From assembly GCF_947499705.1 (NCBI RefSeq), contig NZ_CANMPJ010000001.1, forward strand, positions 1,833,501 to 1,897,500: a stretch of 64,000 nt of DNA, given 5' to 3'. The position numbers were made by a program, and so were the translations under genes. Each line of letters starts with the position of its first letter. The first letter of the stretch is position 1. The notes below the pieces were generated by a model. It was given only the letters and a program-made list of their open reading frames with translations. It was not told where the DNA came from and did not search any database. This document shows positions 1-9,039 of the stretch, one piece after another. The stretch comes from an uncultured Erythrobacter sp. (GTDB taxonomy: Bacteria > Pseudomonadota > Alphaproteobacteria > Sphingomonadales > Sphingomonadaceae).

Positions 1-527
1 TTCGCGCTTTCGAGTACGTGGGTGACGTGCCGGACACTGGCGACGAGGATTTCGGTTTCGTAGGCGTAATTGTCGTAGATCAGGCGGATATCGCTGATCA
101 GGTCCATCCCGTCGAAGCCATTGTCATCATGCCGGCCAACGAAGGGCGAGATGAATGTCGCGCCCGCTTTCGCCGCAAGAAGGGCCTGATTGGCCGAGAA
201 GCACAGAGTGACATTCACCATCGTGCCATCTTCGGTCAGCGCCTTGCAGGTCTTCAGACCGTCGACCGTTAGCGGCACCTTGATGCAGACATTGTCGGCG
301 ATCTTGCGAAGGACTTCGGCCTCTTTCATCATTGTCGCGTGATCGAGCGCGACTACCTCGGCGCTAACCGGGCCATCTGTGAGACCGCAGATTTCGCGGG
401 TCACTTCCATGAAGTCGCGGCCCGATTTCGCAATCAGTGACGGGTTGGTCGTAACGCCATCGAGCAGGCCGGTCGCGGCCAGATCCTTGATCTCGTCAAT
501 CTCGGCAGTGTCGGCAAAGAATTTCAT
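1..527 (-). CDS. tal: Transaldolase / fructose-6-phosphate aldolase-type, 3' part outside the window
   Basis: The minus strand encodes 175 residues from ATG at 527 and runs off the window edge, so the C-terminus (about 40 residues of a usual 215-220) is missing. The N-terminus [13 protein letters not shown], the segment [13 protein letters not shown] and the strand CIKVPLT with the predicted Schiff-base lysine (Lys83) are hallmarks of the short FSA/TalC-type transaldolases. The family transfers a dihydroxyacetone unit in the non-oxidative pentose phosphate pathway in the cytoplasm. TalC-type transaldolase and true fructose-6-phosphate aldolase cannot be told apart from this fragment. The family call is firm. 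Confidence 0.93.
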   Translation of the reverse strand, partial: MKFFADTAEIDEIKDLAATGLLDGVTTNPSLIAKSGRDFMEVTREICGLTDGPVSAEVVALDHATMMKEAEVLRKIADNVCIKVPLTVDGLKTCKALTEDGTMVNVTLCFSANQALLAAKAGATFISPFVGRHDDNGFDGMDLISDIRLIYDNYAYETEILVASVRHVTHVLESA

Positions 528-707
528 GGGTGTTGCGCTCCCGTGGCTGGCTCGAATCGTTCGCCATCGGGATGGCACAGCGGCGCATCTGAAACCAGAT
601 GGCCATCCCCATCAAAATGACCGGGAACCGCCTGCCGGTATCGGGATTGATGTTATCACATTGCACGAAACACAATGATCGAGGTTTACAAACTACGGGA
701 TCAAATC

Positions 708-1382
708 ATGCGAATTCTGGGATGCATCGCGGCGGCGATTGCGGCCATTTCTGCTACTCCGGCGGCAGCCACTGAAGAAGACTTCAACATCTGGGCGGGG
801 CAGTTCGTGTTCGTCGATCTGGACGAGGAAGGCGACTGGTATGTGCGCGGCGAAGCACAGGAGCGTTTCACAAATGACGCTGACCGCCTCGGCCAATTGC
901 TGCTGCGTTCCTTCGTCGGTTATCGCATCAACAAGGATGTGAATGTCGGCGGCGGCTATGCCTACATCCTGACCGATCCGGTTGGCCCGGTCGAAGTGAA
1001 CGAGCACCGCATCTATCAGGAACTGAACGTCACGCTTCTCGACAATGATCAGGGGCTGAAGATTACGTCGCGCAACCGGTTGGAGCAGCGATTTTTCGAA
1101 GAAAGCGATGCGACAGGCTGGCGATACCGCAATCTGGTCCAACTGACTGTGCCGATCAGCGAGAACAACAATCTGGTGCTCTACACCGAGCCGCTCATCG
1201 GCCTCAACGATGTTGCCTTCAACCGCGATGGCGTCGCGAACTGGCGCAACTTTGTCGGTGTGACCGTACCGATTGCGGAGGGCTTCACCCTGACACCTGG
1301 CTACCTCAACCAGTATGCTGTGCGCGATGGCGAGGACCGGATTGATCACATCGCCAATGTCGGGATAACCGCTCGCTTCTAG
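708..1382 (+). CDS. DUF2490 family exported beta-barrel-like protein
   Basis: This 224-residue protein starts at ATG 708; an upstream in-frame ATG at 675 would put charged residues before the signal peptide. Residues 1-21 form a signal peptide ending in TPAAA. The mature part has alternating beta-strand patterns (DEEGDWYVRGEAQERF, LGQLLLRSFVGYRI, VNVGGGYAYI, LEQRFFEE) and a C-terminus ending in an aromatic residue (ITARF), as in DUF2490 proteins, which are predicted outer-membrane barrels of unknown function. It converges on the DUF4197 gene with 9 bases between stops, and a 13-bp tandem repeat covers both stop codons. No specific function can be assigned. Confidence 0.8.
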   Translation: MRILGCIAAAIAAISATPAAATEEDFNIWAGQFVFVDLDEEGDWYVRGEAQERFTNDADRLGQLLLRSFVGYRINKDVNVGGGYAYILTDPVGPVEVNEHRIYQELNVTLLDNDQGLKITSRNRLEQRFFEESDATGWRYRNLVQLTVPISENNNLVLYTEPLIGLNDVAFNRDGVANWRNFVGVTVPIAEGFTLTPGYLNQYAVRDGEDRIDHIANVGITARF

Positions 1383-1405
1383 AGCACGCGGTTAGAGCAC
1401 GCGGT
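1380..1405. repeat. Perfect 13-bp tandem duplication at a convergent gene junction
   Basis: The unit tagagcacgcggt occurs twice back to back (1380-1392 and 1393-1405). The first copy carries the TAG stop of the plus-strand DUF2490 gene. The TAA stop of the minus-strand DUF4197 gene is created across the junction of the two copies, so the duplication defines that gene's terminus. Confidence 0.95.
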
Positions 1406-2099
1406 CAGCCGCGAACACGCCGATTAGCAGGGGATCACCCGTCGCTTGCGGGTCGCGCCGAATTGCAGCCTCTTCTGCGCCAATCTCGGTCCAGATCGCG
1501 TCGTCGACATTGCCAGCCAGCCTCTGAGCAATGCCGCCGACATCGGTGCCGGTGGCAGCGTTAATAAGCTCTGCGACAAGCGGGTCCGAGGCGATTTGAA
1601 TCGCTTCGCCCAACTCCGGCACCATCGCGTCGATCAGCCTTCCACCGAGCTCTCCGCGCAGGGCCTGTGTGGCGGCATCCGGGCCGCCACGCACCAGCTC
1701 AACCGCGTTTGCAACTCCAATTACACGAACCGCGTCAGCAACTAGCGGTGCTGCGCGCTCAGACCCTTCGATCGCGATGTCGGCGAAGGCGTCCTCGAGC
1801 CGGTCCTTGAACAGCGCCGAAGTCAGAATCCGCGATAGCACATCGCCGCGCGTGCCGATTAAATTGCCAAGACCAAGCCGCCCGACCTGTTCGTCCCAAT
1901 AGCCATCCGGTGCAGTAAGCCGTGCGAAGGCGCGCTCGCTGGATAGCAAGAGCAGGCGCCGGATCGCATCGGTAAAACTCAGGCCCGGAATCGTTGCACA
2001 CGCCGGTAGCGCCAGGATCAGCGCTCCGCCTGCCCCCGCTTTCAAAAACCGCCGACGTTCGATTGTTTCGGCGAATGCCGTGCTCTCGTGAGCGTTCAT
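1392..2099 (-). CDS. DUF4197 family protein with Tat-type lipoprotein signal
   Basis: This 235-residue protein starts at ATG 2099 (MNAHESTAF); a longer upstream reading would run into the priA promoter region. The N-terminus holds a twin-arginine motif (ERRRFLKAG, near residue 17), a hydrophobic stretch and a lipobox ending LPAC, suggesting a folded lipoprotein exported by Tat. The mature part (FTDAIRRLLLLSSERAFARL, with later amphipathic helices) matches DUF4197, an all-helical periplasmic family of unknown role. It is divergent from priA with 58 bases between start codons, so the two share a promoter region. Confidence 0.82.
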   Translation of the reverse strand: MNAHESTAFAETIERRRFLKAGAGGALILALPACATIPGLSFTDAIRRLLLLSSERAFARLTAPDGYWDEQVGRLGLGNLIGTRGDVLSRILTSALFKDRLEDAFADIAIEGSERAAPLVADAVRVIGVANAVELVRGGPDAATQALRGELGGRLIDAMVPELGEAIQIASDPLVAELINAATGTDVGGIAQRLAGNVDDAIWTEIGAEEAAIRRDPQATGDPLLIGVFAADRVL

Positions 2100-2157
2100 A
2101 TCCCTCTCCCCTTCTCTTGTGGTTTTGTGCGACCTGCACCCATATTGCGGACAGCTC

Positions 2158-4323
2158 ATGAACCGCGTCCGACTCCTCGTCCTCAATGCAGCACTAGGTG
2201 CGCTCGATTACAAGCTGCCAGACGGTGTGCGGGTCGAGCCGGGTAGCGTCGTCATTGCGCCGCTCGGCCCCCGCAAGGTGACCGGGATCGTTTGGGACGA
2301 AGGCCGTTTGCCGGGTGCTGAGGTAGACGCGAGCAAGCTGCGCGCGATCCTCGAAGTTGTCGACGTCCCGCCATTAGCCAAGCCACTGCGCAGGCTGATC
2401 GAATGGACTGCCGACTATTACTGCGCGCATCTCGCCAGCGTCGCTCGCATGGTCCTATCAAGTGGCGGTGCCTTGGGCGGCCCGACCACGACGACCGAAT
2501 ACCGGTTGAGCGGCGGCGCACCCGAGCGCATGACCCCGCAGCGCGCAGCGGCTATCGAAGCGCTTGATGGTGAACAGGCGACCATTCGAGAGCTCGCCGG
2601 GATTGCAGGGGTGTCCGAAGGGGTGCTGCGCGGCCTCGTCAACCAAGGCGTGATTGAGCCGGTCACGGTTTCGATCGACCGCCCCTACCCCCCAGCCGAT
2701 CCCGACTATCATCAACCGGCATTGTCATCGGATCAGATGGCGGTAGCAAAGCAATTGGTGAAGGCGGTCGAGGCTCAAGCGTTCGAGCCATTCCTGCTCG
2801 ACGGGGTGACGGGCTCGGGCAAGACCGAGACCTATTTCGAGCCGGTAGCCGAAGCCATCAGGTTGGGACGGCAGGTGCTGGTCCTTCTGCCGGAAATCGC
2901 ACTGACCGAGAACTTCCTGCACCGGTTCGAGCAACGCTTCGGCACGCCGCCAGTTCTATGGCACTCCTCGCTCAAATCCACCGAACGGCGGCGCGCATGG
3001 CGAGCGATCTCGGAGGGGTCCGCGCAGGTCATTGTCGGCGCGCGTTCGGCCCTTTTTCTGCCCTATGCCAATCTCGGCCTGATCGTCGTCGATGAGGCCC
3101 ATGAGATCAGCTTCAAGCAGGATGATGGCGTGCGCTACAATGCGCGCGATGTGTCCGTGATGCGCGCTCGGTTCGAAAGCATTCCCGTGGTCCTTGCCAG
3201 CGCGACCCCGGCGCTGGAGAGCCTGCATATGGCCAATAGCGGGACCTACACGAAGCTGGATCTGCCCAGCCGATTTGGCGGTGCGCAGCTGCCCAGCATC
3301 AAACTGATCGACCTGACACAGGAAAAGCCCGCCAATGGGCGATGGCTAGCTGCGCCCCTGATCGCAGCGCTCGAACATCGGCTGGCCGAAGGCGAGCAAT
3401 CGCTGCTGTTCCTCAACCGCCGCGGCTACGCACCGCTAACACTGTGCCGCAATTGCGGGCACCGGTTCCAGTGCCCGAATTGCAGCGCATGGCTGGTGGA
3501 GCACCGACTGTCCGCACGCCTCGCCTGCCACCATTGCGGGCTCGAGACGCAGCCACCGGAAAAATGCCCCGATTGCGGCGAAGGCGATTGCCTTGTCGCG
3601 TGTGGCCCGGGTGTCGAGCGCATTGCTGATGAGGTCGCCGAGCTATTTCCCGAAGCGCGCGTCGCGGTCGCGACTTCGGACACGCTTGGTTCGCCGGAAC
3701 GCGCGGCGGAGTTTATCGCGCAGGCCGAAGCCAAGGCAATCGACGTGATTGTCGGCACACAGCTGGTGACGAAGGGATTCCACTTCCCTGAACTTACATT
3801 GGTCGGTGTGGTCGATGCCGATCTGGGCCTTGAAGGCGGCGACCTGCGCGCTGCCGAACGCACCTATCAGCAAGTTGCACAGGTTGCCGGTCGCGCTGGG
3901 CGCGGCGCAAAGCCGGGCGAAGTCTTGATCCAGACCCGCCACCCTGAGGCACCGGTTATTGAAGCCTTGGCCAATGGCGACCGCGACGCGTTCTACGAAG
4001 CCGAGACGGAAGCCCGCCGCGACGCCGGTGCTCCGCCTTTCGGACGCTGGGCGGCAATCATCCTGTCGAGCGAAGACGAAAAGGAAGCGCGGCAAGCGGC
4101 GGCACGGCTCGGCGACGCACGCCCGCATCTGGATGATCTCTACATTCTCGGCCCGGCCCCCGCCCCGCTGGCACTGCTGCGCAACCGTTATCGCTACCGC
4201 TTCCTTGTCAACGCTCGGCGTTCAGCGAACCTTCAGCAGGTTTTGAACCAATGGGTTGGCACGCAAGAATTCGCACCCGGTGTTCGGATCGGGATCGATA
4301 TTGACCCGTATAGCTTTGTATGA
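2158..4323 (+). CDS. priA: Primosomal replication restart helicase PriA
   Basis: This 721-residue protein starts at ATG 2158. PriA is a 3'-5' superfamily 2 helicase that reloads the replisome at collapsed forks. An N-terminal DNA-binding domain is followed by Walker A GVTGSGKTE (about residue 216) and the DEAH box VVDEAHE (about 311). The zinc-binding insert shows paired cysteines (CRNC, CPNC, CHHC, CPDC) at about 437-480, and helicase motifs TQLVTKGFHF and QVAGRAGR follow. The length is typical. Its TGA overlaps the ATG of the next gene (ATGA), implying translational coupling to the metallopeptidase. Confidence 0.97.
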   Translation: MNRVRLLVLNAALGALDYKLPDGVRVEPGSVVIAPLGPRKVTGIVWDEGRLPGAEVDASKLRAILEVVDVPPLAKPLRRLIEWTADYYCAHLASVARMVLSSGGALGGPTTTTEYRLSGGAPERMTPQRAAAIEALDGEQATIRELAGIAGVSEGVLRGLVNQGVIEPVTVSIDRPYPPADPDYHQPALSSDQMAVAKQLVKAVEAQAFEPFLLDGVTGSGKTETYFEPVAEAIRLGRQVLVLLPEIALTENFLHRFEQRFGTPPVLWHSSLKSTERRRAWRAISEGSAQVIVGARSALFLPYANLGLIVVDEAHEISFKQDDGVRYNARDVSVMRARFESIPVVLASATPALESLHMANSGTYTKLDLPSRFGGAQLPSIKLIDLTQEKPANGRWLAAPLIAALEHRLAEGEQSLLFLNRRGYAPLTLCRNCGHRFQCPNCSAWLVEHRLSARLACHHCGLETQPPEKCPDCGEGDCLVACGPGVERIADEVAELFPEARVAVATSDTLGSPERAAEFIAQAEAKAIDVIVGTQLVTKGFHFPELTLVGVVDADLGLEGGDLRAAERTYQQVAQVAGRAGRGAKPGEVLIQTRHPEAPVIEALANGDRDAFYEAETEARRDAGAPPFGRWAAIILSSEDEKEARQAAARLGDARPHLDDLYILGPAPAPLALLRNRYRYRFLVNARRSANLQQVLNQWVGTQEFAPGVRIGIDIDPYSFV

Positions 4324-5825
4324 CGCACATTTTTTCCCGGATACGCTACGCCACTCAGACGCTCCTATCGGCGGTCGTGCTTCTTTTCGCGGGTGCCACG
4401 CCAGCGCTCGCCTCGGACTGGAAACGGGCAGAGACGCACAGCTTCATTGTCTATTCGGAGGGATCGACAACGCAGCTCGAGAAATATGCAAGAGACCTCG
4501 AACGGCTGGACGCGCTGCTGCGCAAGTTATGGCGCAAAGATCCAATCGAAGACCCCGCGAAACTGACTGTGTACTTGCTCGAAGATGCGCAGAATGTCAG
4601 CGCACTTGCCGGACGCGACGCCAGAAGCGGCTTGATAGCTGGCTTCTACACCGCACGGGCTGAAGGCTCGTTTTTCGTAGGTAATCGGCGCCGGTCAAAG
4701 TTCGCGGAGCGCCTTACCGGCAGGCAGGTGCTCTACCACGAATACGCCCACCATTTCTTCTTTCAGAACTTCTCAGTCCCCGCCCCGGCCTGGTTTGCGG
4801 AAGGCTATGCCGATTTCGTTTCGACAGCGGAGTTCCTTCCGAATGAGCAATGGACGATTGGGAAATACGCCAATCGCCATCTTTCGACCCTCGCCTACAA
4901 TCGTAGCTACGATTTTGGCGCCCTTGTCAGCGGGGCCAAACCCAAGAAGAATGCGTCGCTCTTCTACGCATGGTCGTGGGCCCTGACCCACTACCTCTAT
5001 TCGCAGCCGCAAGGTTCAGGCAAAAAGATCACACGATATCTGGCCGACCTCAATGACGGCATCGAGCCAGAAAAGGCAGCGGCAAATGCGTTTGGTGATA
5101 CGGAGGCACTTGCGGAGGCGGTCAGGGCCTACATCAAAGAGCCAATCACCTATCAGAAATCGACCGAACCGCTGATCTATCGCAGCGCTGTTCAGATCGA
5201 AGAGCTGGAAGATGTGCCATCGCAGCTGGTTGAGCTCAGACTTCAACGGCTGATGAATTACGATGCTAAGGGCGCACAAAAGGATCTTGAGAAGCTGGTC
5301 GATCGCGGCAAAGCCAATGCCGATGTGTGGTCGGAACTCGCCATTCTGCGTTATGTGAGGCAAGATCAACGCGAGGCTCACGACGCAGTCGAACGCGCGC
5401 TTTCGCTTGATCCAACGCATACGGAAGCGCTGGTGCTGCGCGGTCGCATGGCGGTTGAGAAGTACCAGCAGGAGGGAGCGGAAGACAACGCTCTGCTCGA
5501 AACTGGGCTTGCCGATTTGGAAGCTGCCGTCGCGGCAGAGCCAAACAATCCATGGGCGCTGACCAACCTGGCACAGACGCTCCAGATGAGCGGTCAACAA
5601 GCCGATCGACTGGGAGAATTATCGGAGCGCGCATTCGAACTCGCGCCAGAGGTTGTACCGATCCGGTTTCAGTACGCCTTCGTATTAACGGCGCAGGGTC
5701 AATACAGCCGCGCGATCCGGCTGATGGAAATCATCGCCAACAACCCGCATGGCGGCGGGGAAAATGCGGAAAAATTCATCGAGTCGCTCAAGGGTCTGCG
5801 CGATGAATATGGCGACGAGAATTAG
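4320..5825 (+). CDS. Secreted HEYAH zinc metallopeptidase-like protein with TPR repeats
   Basis: This 501-residue protein is translationally coupled to priA. Residues 1-31 form a signal peptide (cleavage near ALA/SDW). The segment VLYHEYAHHFF near residue 138 carries an HExxH zinc-metallopeptidase signature, followed about 20 residues later by WFAEGYADF, a gluzincin-like third zinc ligand of the kind seen in DUF1570-like peptidases. The C-terminal 200 residues are helical and TPR-like (AILRYVRQDQREAHDAVERALSLDPTHTEALVLRG and a second unit). It probably acts in the periplasm. The substrate is unknown and activity is inferred from motifs only. Confidence 0.8.
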   Translation: MTHIFSRIRYATQTLLSAVVLLFAGATPALASDWKRAETHSFIVYSEGSTTQLEKYARDLERLDALLRKLWRKDPIEDPAKLTVYLLEDAQNVSALAGRDARSGLIAGFYTARAEGSFFVGNRRRSKFAERLTGRQVLYHEYAHHFFFQNFSVPAPAWFAEGYADFVSTAEFLPNEQWTIGKYANRHLSTLAYNRSYDFGALVSGAKPKKNASLFYAWSWALTHYLYSQPQGSGKKITRYLADLNDGIEPEKAAANAFGDTEALAEAVRAYIKEPITYQKSTEPLIYRSAVQIEELEDVPSQLVELRLQRLMNYDAKGAQKDLEKLVDRGKANADVWSELAILRYVRQDQREAHDAVERALSLDPTHTEALVLRGRMAVEKYQQEGAEDNALLETGLADLEAAVAAEPNNPWALTNLAQTLQMSGQQADRLGELSERAFELAPEVVPIRFQYAFVLTAQGQYSRAIRLMEIIANNPHGGGENAEKFIESLKGLRDEYGDEN

Positions 5826-5870
5826 CGCATTGAATTCGGCACTTATCTGAGTGTCGGACATTGATGCCGC

Positions 5871-7439
5871 ATGACCGATCAACCAATCCTCGTTCCCATC
5901 CTCGGCGATCAGCTGACACGCACCCTCGCCAGCCTACGCGGGCGAACCAAGGACGATACTGTCATCCTGATGATGGAGGTCTGGGACGAGGCGACCTACG
6001 TCAAGCATCACAAGCAGAAGATCGTGCTGCTCTTCTCGGCCATGCGCCATTTCGCTGACGAACTGCGCGAGGCTGGTTGGACCGTCGACTACGTCAAACT
6101 CACCGATGAAGAAAATTCCGGTAGCTTCACTGGAGAGGTGGCGCGCGCAATTGAGCGACACGATCCGCGCGAAGTCCATATCACCGAAGCCAGCGAATGG
6201 CGGGTGCAGCAGGCCATCGAGGAATGGCCCGGCAAGTTTGCTTGCACGGTCGAAATCATGCCCGACGACCGCTTCCTGTGTTCGCATGCCGAGTTCCAGG
6301 AATGGGCTGACGGTCGCAAGCATCTCACGATGGAGCATTTCTATCGCGAGATGCGCAGGAAAACCGGTCTGCTGATGACAGATGACGGCAAACCGAAAGG
6401 CGGCGACTGGAACTATGACAAGGACAATCGCGAACCGCCCAAGGGTGAGATGGATGCCCCGCCGGCACCGAATTTCGAGCCCGATGATATCACGCGCGAA
6501 GTGATCGAGTTGGTAGAGGAAAAGTTCGCGGACCATTTCGGCAATCTCGACAGCTTCGAATGGCCCGTCACAAGCGATGAAGCCGCGCGCGCTGCCGACG
6601 CGTTCTTTGCCGAGCGGATCGAGAAGTTCGGCCCTTACCAGGACGCGATGGTCCATGGGTCGGACGACCTCTTTCACTCAATGCTATCGACCAGCATCAA
6701 TTGCGGACTGCTCGACCCACTCAAACTGTGCGAACGCGCCGAGCAGGCTTACGAAGATGGCAAAGCGCCGCTCAATTCGGTCGAGGGTTTCATCCGCCAG
6801 ATCATCGGCTGGCGCGAATATATTCGCGGGTTCTACTGGCTCCACATGCCCGATCTCGAAACGGCGAACGAACTTGAAGCGACCCGTCCGCTGCCTGAAT
6901 TCTTCTGGACCGGAGCAACCGATATGCGGTGCCTGTCAGATTGCATCCGCTCCACGCACAACAACGCGCACGCGCACCATATTCAGCGGCTGATGGTGGT
7001 TGGCAATTTCTGCCTGCTCGCCGGGATCGACCCGCGCGAGGTGCAGGACTGGTATCTCGCCGTCTATGCGGACGCGTATCAATGGGTCGAACTGCCCAAT
7101 GTCAGTAGCATGATCCTCTATGCCGATGGCGGAAAGCTCGCGACCAAGCCCTATGCGGCGAGCGGAAACTACATCAACAAGATGTCCGATTACTGCAAAG
7201 AATGCTCGTATTCGGTCAGCAAAAAGACCGGCGAAGGCGCATGCCCGTTCAACCCGCTCTACTGGCATTTCATGGACCGCCACCGCGATCGGCTGGAAAG
7301 CAATCACAGGATCGGCCGTATCTTCGCGACGTGGGACCGAATGGGGGACGAGAAAAAGCGCGACTATCTGGAAAGCGCGGAAAAAGTCCTCGACAGCCTC
7401 GAACCGGCCAGCAAAGGGTGGGCGCGAAACGAGAACTAG
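5871..7439 (+). CDS. phrB: Iron-sulfur bacterial cryptochrome/(6-4) photolyase family protein (FeS-BCP)
   Basis: This 522-residue protein matches deoxyribodipyrimidine photolyase-related proteins: an N-terminal antenna domain (ILGDQLTRTL) and a C-terminal FAD-binding helical domain (STSINCGLLDP, GFIRQIIGWREYIRG, THNNAHAHHIQR). Four cysteines, Cys354, Cys442, Cys445 and Cys458, repeat exactly the spacing of the [4Fe-4S] ligands of Agrobacterium PhrB (350, 438, 441, 454 as I recall them). Such enzymes repair UV-induced (6-4) photoproducts with light. A glutathione transferase gene follows after 12 bases, so the pair is probably co-transcribed. Confidence 0.93.
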   Translation: MTDQPILVPILGDQLTRTLASLRGRTKDDTVILMMEVWDEATYVKHHKQKIVLLFSAMRHFADELREAGWTVDYVKLTDEENSGSFTGEVARAIERHDPREVHITEASEWRVQQAIEEWPGKFACTVEIMPDDRFLCSHAEFQEWADGRKHLTMEHFYREMRRKTGLLMTDDGKPKGGDWNYDKDNREPPKGEMDAPPAPNFEPDDITREVIELVEEKFADHFGNLDSFEWPVTSDEAARAADAFFAERIEKFGPYQDAMVHGSDDLFHSMLSTSINCGLLDPLKLCERAEQAYEDGKAPLNSVEGFIRQIIGWREYIRGFYWLHMPDLETANELEATRPLPEFFWTGATDMRCLSDCIRSTHNNAHAHHIQRLMVVGNFCLLAGIDPREVQDWYLAVYADAYQWVELPNVSSMILYADGGKLATKPYAASGNYINKMSDYCKECSYSVSKKTGEGACPFNPLYWHFMDRHRDRLESNHRIGRIFATWDRMGDEKKRDYLESAEKVLDSLEPASKGWARNEN

Positions 7440-7451
7440 GAGAGCCCCCCA

Positions 7452-8084
7452 ATGTTGACCGTCCACCACCTTCGCATTTCGCAGTCCGAACGCATTGTCT
7501 GGCTGTGTGAAGAGCTGGGCCTCGACTACGATCTGAAGCTCTACAATCGCGATCCCGACACGCGGCTGGCCCCTCCTGAGCTCAAAGCCTTGCACCCAAT
7601 GGAGGTCGCTCCGCTGATCGAGGATGGCGATACTCTGCTGGGCGAGAGCGGTGCAATCGTCGATTATATCATCGGCAAATACGCGCCTGACACCGATCTG
7701 GTGCCCGGCCCTGACAACCCCGATTTTGCCGATCACCTTTATTGGTACCACTTTGCCAATGCGACGTTCATGACAAACGGCATGATGCAGATCGCTGTTG
7801 GCGCGCTCGGCGGTGATATGCCTCCCCCGCTGGCGAAACGTGTCACCAATGCATGGAAGCAGATCGAAACGCGGCTGGGCGAGGCAGACTATTTCGGCGG
7901 TTCGCAGCTGACCACAGCCGACATCATGATGGTGTTCCAACTGACCACCAGCCGCGCGTTCAACGGCATGACGATCGATCACCTGCCGAACCTCAAGGCA
8001 TATCTGCAGCGCATCGGCGGACGAGAAGCGTATCAGACCGCGATGGCAAAGGCCGAACCGGGTTTCCCGCCAAAGTTGGATTGA
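7452..8084 (+). CDS. Glutathione S-transferase family protein
   Basis: This 210-residue protein is preceded by an aggag-type ribosome binding site overlapping the end of the photolyase gene. The thioredoxin-like N-terminal domain (MLTVHHLRISQSERIVWLCEELGLDYDL) includes VAPLIEDGDTLLGESGAIVDYI, the glutathione-binding strand-turn with cis-Pro and Glu-Ser. The all-helical C-terminal domain includes GGSQLTTADIMMVF, the N-capping box of GSTs. It is cytoplasmic and would conjugate or reduce using glutathione. The substrate is unknown. Its position after a UV-repair gene suggests, but does not prove, a stress role. Confidence 0.92.
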   Translation: MLTVHHLRISQSERIVWLCEELGLDYDLKLYNRDPDTRLAPPELKALHPMEVAPLIEDGDTLLGESGAIVDYIIGKYAPDTDLVPGPDNPDFADHLYWYHFANATFMTNGMMQIAVGALGGDMPPPLAKRVTNAWKQIETRLGEADYFGGSQLTTADIMMVFQLTTSRAFNGMTIDHLPNLKAYLQRIGGREAYQTAMAKAEPGFPPKLD

Positions 8085-8095
8085 GCGACACGCAA

Positions 8096-8881
8096 ATGGG
8101 GCGCCACTCTCGAAAGAGCCTGCGGGAACCGGGCGCCAAAATTGCACATGGGCACCCTTTCTACGATCTGATCGAGGAAGCCTACCGCGCTTTCGATACT
8201 TACAAGCCAATCAACGTCGACGTGTGCACCGACTGCTGCATGCCAAAGGACGTCGAAGCCGACTTCTTCCGCTCAAACATCGAGGAATTGCCTTTCCATT
8301 ATTTGAGGGAATGGTTCTCGGCCGCCTGCGCAACCGATGGGGTGCGCAAGGACATCTGGGCTTACCTCTTACCGCGAGTTCTCGAAGTTCTGGCCGTTGG
8401 CGAGGAACCGAAAGATGTAGGCATCGAGTCGTCGCTCTCTAGATTTGATACCGGCAATCCCAGCCACTGGTCGACCGATCAATGGAGTGTGCTGGACCGG
8501 TTTCAGCGCCGGTTCCTGCAAAGCCGCTTTCAGACGCCCGACAGATGGCCCGGCCAATTGCTCGACGACATCGTCTGCATGTTCAGCCGTGGTGGGTGGC
8601 CATTGGACGATTTGCTCGCGCAGGTCATGGCCGTGCCCGACAAGTTACTGGCTCAGAGACTGTGGCAGGATTGGTGCGCCGAACTTGGCGAGTTCGGCGA
8701 CTACGGGCATATTTGGATCACCGCATTTTGGGACAAAGCCGAAAAGGCCCGAATGATGGCGTTCTATACCTCCGAACCCTTGCGCCAGAGGATGCAGACA
8801 CTGGCTCTTTCAGACATAGCGAAGCCAGAATTCTGCTCAAAGGCCTCAGCAGTCTTCAGTGTAATGGAGCGATCTGCGTGA
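8096..8881 (+). CDS. Conserved-looking hypothetical protein, cysteine-containing
   Basis: I do not recognise this protein. It is 261 residues from ATG 8096; a TTG at 8081 overlapping the GST stop (ttga) would add five residues and is an equally plausible coupled start. It is soluble, has no signal peptide, and is rich in Trp, Phe and acidic residues. It carries a CTDCC cluster (in INVDVCTDCCMPKD) near residue 45. The body looks alpha-helical (LLPRVLEVLAVGE, WSVLDRFQRRFLQSRF). It lies 11 bases after the GST gene and is probably the third gene of the photolyase operon. Confidence 0.7.
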   Translation: MGRHSRKSLREPGAKIAHGHPFYDLIEEAYRAFDTYKPINVDVCTDCCMPKDVEADFFRSNIEELPFHYLREWFSAACATDGVRKDIWAYLLPRVLEVLAVGEEPKDVGIESSLSRFDTGNPSHWSTDQWSVLDRFQRRFLQSRFQTPDRWPGQLLDDIVCMFSRGGWPLDDLLAQVMAVPDKLLAQRLWQDWCAELGEFGDYGHIWITAFWDKAEKARMMAFYTSEPLRQRMQTLALSDIAKPEFCSKASAVFSVMERSA

Positions 8882-9039
8882 AGCCGGTTTGGCGGCAAGC
8901 AATTCATGCCGGGCCGACTTGCCGTTCTGGCGTTGGTCGGACAGCGCGGTGCTTACGTGGAGAAACCGGCTGATAATTCTCGCCTTTGCAATATTGCGGA
9001 CCTACGTTAATCGCGTCGCAGCCTCCCCTAAGGAACAGA

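Noticed and set aside
693..1349. Long minus-strand frame opposite the DUF2490 gene
   Set aside because: It lies entirely antisense to a protein with a good signal peptide and family match. Long antisense frames are expected in GC-rich genes.
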